Assembly: GCA_903970355.1 (NCBI GenBank)
Contig: CAJCIF010000145.1
Span: forward strand, 1-5,403
DNA length: 5,403 bases
Source: Actinomycetota bacterium
GTDB lineage: Bacteria > Cyanobacteriota > Vampirovibrionia > Obscuribacterales > Obscuribacteraceae
Direction: 5' to 3'
Positions within the stretch are counted from its first letter, which is position 1. Each line of letters begins with the position of its first letter. Positions 1-5,193 of this stretch are shown piece after piece. The translations under genes and the position numbers were made by a program. A model generated the notes under the pieces. The model was given only the letters and a program-made list of their open reading frames with translations, ran no database searches and had not been told where the DNA came from.

Positions 1-708
1 CTAAATGCGCCTTTAAATGGCATTAGTGGACAATTCTCAGGTGTTGCCTATTACGGGTACACAAACGCGACCGTCACTTACACGAATTACTTCAATTTTC
101 CAGCGACGGCATTTTTCGGATCCGGTCCACTCAATCGTGGATACGCAGTTGGTAACCAGTTTGTATCGAGTGTGGGCAATAGCATAACAGGTGGTATTCC
201 GACGGCTGGGAAAGTTAGCATAGACTTGTTTCCCCATTCTATAGCCGGCCATACCATATCTGGTGCGCAGCGGATTTTGCAGGGATATTATAACCAGGCG
301 GCTACAAATGGCTACAATGGCGGACTTTATCTGCTCCAACATCCAACAGGCGGCTTATTGTTTGGCACAACCTATTATTCAGGTACATCCTATCCGGGAT
401 TGTTTGCATTTGGAAATAATTACTTTGCATCAGCTTCTGCAGCTAAACAAGCGCTAACCGGACTGACGCTTCCTGCATCCACGATGAGCTATATCCAGTT
501 TGGAAAGATAGTTCGACCAATTACAAACGGCATCTTTACGTCTACCCAATTTTACAACTATCCGTATAATCCGCCCTACTCAGTTGTTCCGGGACATTTG
601 CTCAATGATGGATATTTCGGTGTTGCAATCGGATCAAATCCATTCAATGTTCCTATTTATTCCAACGGTTTATCTTTTCCACACACCGGTCCCACTTTCT
701 TCAAATAG
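1..708 (+). CDS. Tyr/Gly/Asn-rich, probably extracellular protein of unknown function (C-terminal part)
   Basis: The frame is open from the first base to a TAG stop at 706-708, giving 235 residues; the true start lies left of the window. A GTG at 172 lies inside this frame but there is no reason to start there, because coding-like sequence of the same composition continues upstream. The protein is rich in Tyr, Gly, Asn, Ser, Thr, Phe and Pro. I see no glutamate, only two aspartates (in SIDLF and LLNDG) and very few Lys or Arg residues. There is no long hydrophobic segment and no cysteine. This composition fits an exported, beta-rich surface or matrix protein rather than a cytoplasmic enzyme, but that is inference. 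I recognise no domain or catalytic motif. The N-terminus, where a signal peptide would sit, is missing. The next gene converges on it with a 34-bp gap and no clear terminator hairpin between them. Confidence 0.75.
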   Translation, partial: LNAPLNGISGQFSGVAYYGYTNATVTYTNYFNFPATAFFGSGPLNRGYAVGNQFVSSVGNSITGGIPTAGKVSIDLFPHSIAGHTISGAQRILQGYYNQAATNGYNGGLYLLQHPTGGLLFGTTYYSGTSYPGLFAFGNNYFASASAAKQALTGLTLPASTMSYIQFGKIVRPITNGIFTSTQFYNYPYNPPYSVVPGHLLNDGYFGVAIGSNPFNVPIYSNGLSFPHTGPTFFK

Positions 709-742
709 CCTGGATGGGCGGCGTATGACCGTGATCGATTAA

Positions 743-2149
743 TTAGTGAACGCTGGTATTAGGCGTAGAACCTATTTGCCCGCCTGCCTTGCGAGCGTTC
801 ACGGCGATAACCAGCTTGCCGACATCATCCATCAATTCGATATCGGATTTTCCTGGTTCGAAGTTTATTTCACGACTTACTTTGCCGAGGCGTTCAGGCA
901 AATGCAATTTTGGAAATGTTTGGCCAAACACCTGCATTTCGCACCAACCTACTTTGGTGAGCATTTTGGCAGTAGGCGGAGGTGGCGTAGCGCGTGTAAT
1001 GAGCGGATCTACTTCTTGTGGTGGTTCGGCTGGTTGAACATCGTCCTGGGTTCGTTGGCGCATGCGCATCGGCCCGACGCCCATACGACCCATTCCCATA
1101 CCTCCATAACCTGGATAGCCGCCGCCCATCATGCCACCGGGACCCATGGTACCCATTCCCGGACCACCGCCGACCATACTGAGAAGCGAGTTACCAACCA
1201 TGGATGCGATCGACTTGGTTAGTCCGCCCCCTCCGGCTCCGCCACTTCGTGATGAGCCGTTACCGTCAGCATCTGCGGTTTCAGTCGGTTGGGTTTTTTT
1301 GTGGAGCTTTTTTTCGGCATAGTTCTCCAGAGCATCCGTTCGCGTCGCCAGGTCAGCTTCTTTTGAAGGTGCTCCGAATGCCTTTGTTTCAAGGCGATTC
1401 AACCTGTCTCCCGGTAAATCGCTCTCATATGTCTGGCCTAATATGGCATTTTCCAGCCTGGTGATATGGGGGTAGGGGCTCGTTGGTTTGGTCGAGTCCG
1501 CCATACTCACATCGCCGGTATCCTCATCATGTTGCGCTTTTAAGTGCAGCGTTTTTTCCGCATAGGCTTGCAGGGCATCGGTGCGATCGCTGAAATCAGC
1601 ACCGTTACTGGGATGTCCGAAAGCCTTCGTTTCCATCCGGGCAAACCGGGATGGTAATTTGTCTTTCTGGAATGTCTGCCCTAGTATCGTTTTTTCGAGT
1701 AAGGTTACGCGCGGATAACCATCAGCGGTGTTGTCGGTGGCATCTTCATCTTCGTATGCCGGTTCCGGTTGTTTGGGAGCCGGTTGCAGTGCCGGTGCAG
1801 GCTTATTGAAATTGCGAGTTGGAGCCGGCTGCGGTGTGTCCGACATGGTCGGCACTTCAGGCACTGCCTGGCGCTTATTGTCTTGTGGATTTGCTGCTGC
1901 AGCCGCATTGGTTGCGTTGTATATGTTTTGGATGCGAACACTTGCTGCACCATCCATGGTGCTACCATAAATTAGCTTTTCTAATCGCGCTGTTCGATCT
2001 TCATCCGTTTCTCGGTCATACGTAACCGAAAAATATTTTTGTTCTAGCTGTGAAAGTTCTTTGAGCGTGTTTGCATCTAGAGAGGATGCTCGGGCACTCA
2101 AACAAAACGAAAATAACAGAATGCTAAGGATAGGATACGCGGATCGCAT
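743..2149 (-). CDS. Exported repeat protein with four LE-x3-hGQT-type units and a Gly/Met-rich insert
   Basis: 468 residues, ATG at 2147-2149, stop TAA at 743-745. Residues 1-21 form a typical Sec signal peptide: a short Arg-containing n-region, a Leu/Ile/Phe core, and an ARA site before SSLD. The Cys at 16 is not in a good lipobox, so a free periplasmic or secreted protein is more likely than a lipoprotein. The mature part has a degenerate repeat (about 35-70), a Pro/Gln/Ala linker (about 96-130), two clear 60-residue repeats (145-204 and 226-285; 35 of 60 positions identical by hand alignment), a Gly/Met-rich tract (about 302-364), a Pro-rich linker and a last degenerate repeat (399-450) holding the only Trp. 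Each good repeat starts with Tyr-Pro, has LExxILGQT, then RxxRxETKAFG, then RTDALxxYAEKxLH. I know of no enzyme motif here; a structural or protein-binding role is inference. I recall similar repeats in Obscuribacterales proteins, but have not checked. It may have its own promoter (extended -10 at 2176-2184). No good Shine-Dalgarno is visible. Confidence 0.85.
   Translation of the reverse strand: MRSAYPILSILLFSFCLSARASSLDANTLKELSQLEQKYFSVTYDRETDEDRTARLEKLIYGSTMDGAASVRIQNIYNATNAAAAANPQDNKRQAVPEVPTMSDTPQPAPTRNFNKPAPALQPAPKQPEPAYEDEDATDNTADGYPRVTLLEKTILGQTFQKDKLPSRFARMETKAFGHPSNGADFSDRTDALQAYAEKTLHLKAQHDEDTGDVSMADSTKPTSPYPHITRLENAILGQTYESDLPGDRLNRLETKAFGAPSKEADLATRTDALENYAEKKLHKKTQPTETADADGNGSSRSGGAGGGGLTKSIASMVGNSLLSMVGGGPGMGTMGPGGMMGGGYPGYGGMGMGRMGVGPMRMRQRTQDDVQPAEPPQEVDPLITRATPPPPTAKMLTKVGWCEMQVFGQTFPKLHLPERLGKVSREINFEPGKSDIELMDDVGKLVIAVNARKAGGQIGSTPNTSVH
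800..955 (-). repeat. Degenerate repeat copy 4
   Basis: Encodes about residues 399-450. The stretch CEMQVFGQTFPKLHLPERL lines up with LEKTILGQTFQKDKLPSRF of copy 2, keeping FGQTF and LPxR. Downstream it loses the ETKAFG and AEK blocks but keeps spacing and an Asp near the expected place. It is the only copy with Trp and Cys, which suggests a capping or specialised unit. Confidence 0.6.
1058..1249 (-). other. Gly/Met-rich low-complexity tract inside the repeat protein
   Basis: Encodes about residues 301-364. It begins SGGAGGGG, passes through a short moderately hydrophobic stretch (SIASMVGNSLLSMV, about 313-326), and then becomes almost only Gly, Met, Pro, Tyr and Arg. It separates repeat 3 from repeat 4. 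Such tracts are usually flexible or self-associating; the role here is unknown. Confidence 0.7.
1295..1474 (-). repeat. Coding repeat copy 3 of the exported repeat protein
   Basis: Encodes residues 226-285: Tyr-Pro start, LENAILGQTY, RLNRLETKAFG, RTDALENYAEKKLH. Same length and register as copy 2, from which it is separated by a 21-residue acidic and Ser/Thr/Pro-containing linker. Confidence 0.85.
1538..1717 (-). repeat. Coding repeat copy 2 of the exported repeat protein
   Basis: Encodes residues 145-204: Tyr-Pro start, LEKTILGQTF, RFARMETKAFG, then RTDALQAYAEKTLH. It aligns without gaps to copy 3 over 60 residues with 35 identities. The nucleotide copies are clearly diverged, so this is an old protein repeat and not a recent DNA duplication. 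Confidence 0.85.
1940..2047 (-). repeat. Degenerate repeat copy 1
   Basis: Encodes about residues 35-70, right after the signal peptide. It keeps the initial Leu-Glu, the Thr-Tyr that follows at repeat position of GQTF/GQTY, and the RLEKLIYG block that matches RLETKAFG in copy 3. The GQ pair and the second half (RTDALxxYAEK) are not preserved. Confidence 0.5.
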
Positions 2150-2175
2150 GCAACACCAGTTCTAAGCGGTCAAGG

Positions 2176-2184
2176 ATTGTACCA
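2176..2184 (-). promoter_or_regulatory. Candidate extended -10 promoter for the exported repeat protein
   Basis: On the minus strand the sequence reads TGGTACAAT: a TACAAT -10 box (five of six consensus bases) preceded by the TGn of an extended -10. No convincing -35 box stands 16-18 bases upstream, which is acceptable for extended -10 promoters. A start about seven bases downstream would give a leader of about 20 bases before the ATG at 2149. This suggests the gene can be transcribed separately from the kinases 164 bp upstream. Confidence 0.45.
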
Positions 2185-2313
2185 TGACAAGTGCAGAAAA
2201 GGTAATGAAGATAAGAGGATGCGTTATTTTTAACCCCAAGTTTTACCGCTCTTAAGCAGCGCCAAAACTAATAGCACTGAGCCAGCTATATGCGGTACCA
2301 AATGTGGTGCGCT

Positions 2314-3162
2314 CTAACCCTGCAATTGGATTAGTCGGATTCGTTCGTGATTAGTGGGGATCTGGACAGTAAAGACGCTGCCCACACCCTCAACACTTTC
2401 CGCTTTTATAATGCCGTCGTGCCGCTCAACAATGGCTTTGCAAATTGCCAAACCCAAGCCCGTTCCATTCTCTTCGTTCATATCGGTTAAGCGAACTTGT
2501 GTGAATCTTTCGAATATCAATTCCAGTTGATCTTGCGGTATGCCACGGCCTTCGTCGCGTACACTTATTTCGAAGTACTCACGAGTTTCGGTTGCACTGA
2601 GCTGCACGCGCGAACCTGCTGATGAAAATTTGATGGCATTAGCAAGTAGATTAACGAGTACTTGCACCAGTCTTAATTCATCGCCGAATATTTCGAGATT
2701 GGTTGGCACTGCTTCGATCACTACCTGATGTTCTTGCGCCCATCCCGACACGGATTGCATGGCTTCTTCAAATAAATATGAAAGCGGCACCTCTTCAAGA
2801 ATGAGGGAAAGCGCTCCTGCCTTCATTTTCTCAACTTCAAGCAAATCATTGACGAGACTGACAAGCCTTTCCACATTGCGCTGAGCGATTGCTACCAGCT
2901 GCTTGCCCTTATCGGATAAATCACCGGCTCTGCCATCCTCCAAAATCGAAAGCACATTGCCCACGGTGGCAAGTGGCGTGCGCAGATCGTGTGACACCAT
3001 CTGCATTACTTCTTTGCGAAGGCGCTCGACAGTTTTCTGCTTTGTGGTAGAGACAAAAGCAATTTCCGGGGCACTAGGCGGACTAACAGAAATCTCGCCG
3101 GAGTTCTGGTCTCCCGGCGGAGAAATAGGTTGAAATTCGGCTGGTTTGATGTGTGAAACCAT
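2314..3162 (-). CDS. Soluble orphan-type histidine kinase core (HisKA + HATPase_c) without sensor domain
   Basis: 282 residues, ATG at 3160-3162, stop TAG at 2314-2316. An in-frame TGA lies two codons before the ATG, so this is the most upstream start possible and no lost N-terminal sensor is hidden in this frame. Residues 1-40 are Pro/Ser-rich and look unstructured; there is no membrane segment. HisKA covers about 46-115, with MVSHDLRTPLA and phospho-acceptor His58; the HDxxT pattern is the one linked to phosphatase activity in HisKA kinases. HATPase_c covers about 158-270: N box NLLANAIKFS (Asn171, Asn175), G1 box DEGRGI (Asp203), F box FERF (from Phe217), G2 box GTGLGLAI (from Gly233). All ATP-binding motifs are intact, so it should be active. 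Its core is about 69% identical to that of the membrane kinase 73 bp upstream, so it probably arose by duplication followed by loss of the TM-HAMP-PAS part. No good Shine-Dalgarno precedes it. It is probably co-transcribed with the upstream kinase; a weak -10 (TATGCT, minus strand, 3191-3196) could also serve it. Confidence 0.93.
   Translation of the reverse strand: MVSHIKPAEFQPISPPGDQNSGEISVSPPSAPEIAFVSTTKQKTVERLRKEVMQMVSHDLRTPLATVGNVLSILEDGRAGDLSDKGKQLVAIAQRNVERLVSLVNDLLEVEKMKAGALSLILEEVPLSYLFEEAMQSVSGWAQEHQVVIEAVPTNLEIFGDELRLVQVLVNLLANAIKFSSAGSRVQLSATETREYFEISVRDEGRGIPQDQLELIFERFTQVRLTDMNEENGTGLGLAICKAIVERHDGIIKAESVEGVGSVFTVQIPTNHERIRLIQLQG
2320..3027 (-). repeat. Paralogous kinase core, copy in the soluble kinase
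   Basis: Encodes residues 46-281 of the small kinase. Aligned by hand without any gap to residues 373-608 of the membrane kinase, 163 of 236 positions are identical. Identity is highest at the H box, the second HisKA helix (NDLLEVEKMKAG), the N box and the G2 region. Synonymous sites have drifted a lot, so the duplication is not very recent. Confidence 0.85.
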
Positions 3163-3235
3163 GCTTCAAAGCCGTAGTAATCTAGCTCCTAGCATAGTAA
3201 AGGGCAATAATGGCAAAGTCGGGACAGGTGAGTTT

Positions 3236-5074
3236 CTAAGCTTCGGCAGCCTGCAACTGTAGAACTCGAATTTTCTCTCTATTTTTCGGTATCCTGAAAG
3301 CAAAAGTGCTGCCTAAACCCTCTTCGCTTTCAACTCGTATTGTGCCACCGTGTCGTTCTACAATTGCTTTGCAAATAGCCAGACCCAGCCCTGTACCGCC
3401 GTGATTGGCACCATCTGTCATGCGCACCTGTTGAAAGCGCTCGAAAATCAGTTCACGTTGATTTTCCGGAATACCACGTCCTTCGTCTCTAACCGTTACC
3501 TCGATGTAATCGTAAGCTTCACTTGCATTAAGGAGAACGCGCTTACCTGAGGGGGAGAATTTGACGGCATTGGCAAGAAGGTTAACGAGCACTTGCACCA
3601 ATCTCGATTCGTCGGCAAAAACAGACAGCGTAGTCGGAATGTACTCGATTCGTACTTTATGCTCTTGCGCCCAACTTGAGACGGAGTGCAAAGCTTCTTC
3701 GAAAACGTCGGAAAGTTCGGTGTCATCAAGTTCCAACTTAAGCATACCGGCTTTCATTTTTTCCACTTCAAGCAAGTCATTCACAAGACCGAGCATGCGT
3801 TCCACATTTCGCTGTGCCATGGTCACGAGTTCATGACCCTTTTCCGGCAATTCGCCGACTCGCCCGTCTTCTAGAATTGAAAGGACGTTACCGATAGTGG
3901 CAAGTGGAGTGCGCAAGTCATGTGACACCATCTGCATCACTTCCTGACGCAATCGATCAATGGCTTTGCGTGCCGTCACATCATGGGCTACACAGAAAAG
4001 AGATTTCTGTTTCTGAGACCATTGCGGAGCCCAAACCACATCCACAAGCGATCCATCTTTTCGTTTCATACGAGTCTCGAATGGGTGTGATTGGTTGCCC
4101 TCCATTAGGCTTTTGACTTCGTTTATGGTAAATTCTTTGCTTTCCTCCGCGATCAAATTGACGTATTTGTTGCCCACCAGTTCATCGGGGTCATAACCAA
4201 AAACGTTCTTGGCAGCGGGGTTTACAGCTGTGAAGGTGCCTTTGCTGTTAACTGAAAAAATTACGTCTGCGGCATTGTCTATTATGGCGCGTTCTTTTTT
4301 GGTTGTTTCATCGAGGGCGGCAGCCATTTCGTGAAAGGCTTGATCCAGCATGGCCAGCTCGTCGGAGCCTTTCATAGTGGGTAAAAGTGGTTTGTTGTTA
4401 GCCAACCGCAGGCTGTTATCAGTGATAATCCGCACCCTGGCTGTAATGGCGCGCGTGAAAATAAAAGCCAAAATAACGGTCAAGAAAACGTCTATCGTGA
4501 TGGCGATGATTAGTAACTGATTGAGCTGTTGCCTGTATTTCTGCTCTCTAAATTGGGTGGAGGCAACCGCGTGTTGCTGCTCGCTCAGATTGATGAGATC
4601 GCGCGTCATGACGTTCTTGACGCAGGCTTTGATGACCGGCCTGTAGCTGTTGTATGTTCGCAATAACTCAAAAGTGGAGCCGTTCGTATAAGCGTTTTCG
4701 ACCTTTCGCAGCAAAAACTCCATCTTTTTGGCATATCCGTATGACCGGTCCACAACTTCAAGTTGCTTTGGGTCGTCCTTAACCAGCTCTCTCAACTTAT
4801 CGAATTCTGTAATTACGTTTAAAGCAGCCTTCTTGTACATGCTCGTGTCAAGACCAAATTGGCTGGGGTCATCGCCCTCTGCGACAGTTACGATGTCAAC
4901 TACATCCCGCACCAAATTGCTAACAGTGTCTGATATTTGTTGAGCGTGTTCAGCCTTGCGGGCATCCGCCTCCGCTTGATTACGTAAAAAGATCAAGACA
5001 GACACAAAGACCAGTTGAAACACCAGAGGGATGGAAACTAGAATCAATCCTTTCTGGGTAAGAGATAGCTTCAT
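3236..5074 (-). CDS. Membrane sensor histidine kinase: TM - helical sensor - TM - HAMP - PAS - HisKA - HATPase_c
   Basis: 612 residues, ATG at 5072-5074, stop TAG at 3236-3238. A TAA stop directly abuts the ATG upstream, fixing the start. TM1 is about residues 9-30 and TM2 about 186-207. The roughly 155 residues between them would face the periplasm; they are charged and helix-prone, resembling a four-helix-bundle or CHASE3-like sensor, though I see no diagnostic motif and the ligand is unknown. HAMP covers about 208-260. A PAS domain covers about 262-370 (IIDNAADVIFSV, NPAAKNVFGYDPDELVG, ending in DVTARK); no flavin- or haem-binding signature is evident. HisKA (about 373-442) has MVSHDLRTPLA with phospho-acceptor His385. 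HATPase_c (about 487-597) has N box NLLANAVKFS (Asn498, Asn502), G1 DEGRGI (Asp530), F box FERF (from Phe544) and G2 GGTGLGLAI (from Gly559). All catalytic motifs are intact. It diverges from a response regulator gene, its likely partner, and is followed by its stripped paralog. No clear Shine-Dalgarno is visible. Confidence 0.96.
   Translation of the reverse strand: MKLSLTQKGLILVSIPLVFQLVFVSVLIFLRNQAEADARKAEHAQQISDTVSNLVRDVVDIVTVAEGDDPSQFGLDTSMYKKAALNVITEFDKLRELVKDDPKQLEVVDRSYGYAKKMEFLLRKVENAYTNGSTFELLRTYNSYRPVIKACVKNVMTRDLINLSEQQHAVASTQFREQKYRQQLNQLLIIAITIDVFLTVILAFIFTRAITARVRIITDNSLRLANNKPLLPTMKGSDELAMLDQAFHEMAAALDETTKKERAIIDNAADVIFSVNSKGTFTAVNPAAKNVFGYDPDELVGNKYVNLIAEESKEFTINEVKSLMEGNQSHPFETRMKRKDGSLVDVVWAPQWSQKQKSLFCVAHDVTARKAIDRLRQEVMQMVSHDLRTPLATIGNVLSILEDGRVGELPEKGHELVTMAQRNVERMLGLVNDLLEVEKMKAGMLKLELDDTELSDVFEEALHSVSSWAQEHKVRIEYIPTTLSVFADESRLVQVLVNLLANAVKFSPSGKRVLLNASEAYDYIEVTVRDEGRGIPENQRELIFERFQQVRMTDGANHGGTGLGLAICKAIVERHGGTIRVESEEGLGSTFAFRIPKNREKIRVLQLQAAEA
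3251..3958 (-). repeat. Paralogous kinase core, copy in the membrane kinase
   Basis: Encodes residues 373-608 of the membrane kinase, the counterpart of the core in the soluble kinase. Similarity begins at the DRLRQEVMQ/ERLRKEVMQ linker just after the PAS domain and continues to the last residues of the C-terminal tail (LQLQ/IQLQ). Confidence 0.85.
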
Positions 5075-5105
5075 TTATTGCGTAACCACTTTCACAACTG
5101 TAATC

Positions 5106-5136
5106 TCTATAAGCCAGGAAGGTTTTTGACTTTCAA
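5106..5136 (-). promoter_or_regulatory. Candidate promoter of the kinase genes
   Basis: Minus-strand -35 box TTGAAA (5136-5131). The best -10-like hexamers are TTATAG (spacer 18) or TATAGA (spacer 19), both weak. The boxes overlap the divergent palindrome and touch the -35 of the opposite promoter. Confidence 0.3.
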
Positions 5137-5139
5137 AAA
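5123..5139. promoter_or_regulatory. 17-bp palindrome covering candidate -35 boxes of two divergent promoters
   Basis: Seven-base arms TTTTTGA (5123-5129) and TCAAAAA (5133-5139) are perfect inverted repeats around CTT. The left arm and centre contain TTGACT (5126-5131), a -35-like box for the plus-strand regulator gene; the right side read on the minus strand gives TTGAAA (5136-5131), a -35-like box for the kinase genes. A dimeric regulator binding here could control both directions. The arms are A/T-rich, so chance is possible. Confidence 0.45.
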
Positions 5140-5155
5140 ACGGGAACCCTATGAG
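5126..5155 (+). promoter_or_regulatory. Candidate promoter of the response regulator gene
   Basis: A -35 box TTGACT (5126-5131, five of six consensus bases) is followed after 18 bases by a weak -10 TATGAG (5150-5155). A start near 5162 would give a leader of about 30 bases. Confidence 0.4.
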
Positions 5156-5181
5156 AAGTTTATCCTCATCTTACAAATAAC

Positions 5182-5187
5182 GGAAAG
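5182..5187 (+). promoter_or_regulatory. Ribosome binding site of the response regulator
   Basis: GGAAAG lies six bases before the ATG at 5194-5196 and supports that start. It is the only convincing Shine-Dalgarno-like site among the visible gene starts. Confidence 0.5.
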
Positions 5188-5193
5188 ATAGGA

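Noticed and set aside
172..708. GTG at 172 as the start of the first protein
   Set aside because: The frame is open to base 1 with the same unusual composition upstream, so the gene is truncated by the window and GTG 172 is an internal Val codon.
709..742. Bidirectional terminator in the convergent gap
   Set aside because: The 34 bp contain only a 3-bp stem (CGG/CCG) and no T-run in either direction.
746..1222. 158-codon plus-strand open frame opposite the repeat protein
   Set aside because: It is antisense to a gene with signal peptide and clear protein repeats; its translation is rich in His, Thr and Trp with no domain-like pattern, typical of a shadow of a Gly/Met-rich coding strand.
2184..2255. 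A 23-codon plus-strand ORF preceded by AAGGA at seven bases
   Set aside because: It overlaps the candidate minus-strand promoter of the repeat protein, has no recognisable product, and such a short frame with an SD-like pentamer is easily accidental.
2292..2312. Hairpin just downstream of the small kinase stop, possible terminator
   Set aside because: Read on the minus strand the stem contains an A-C mismatch and a bulge, and no run of U follows, so it does not look like an intrinsic terminator.
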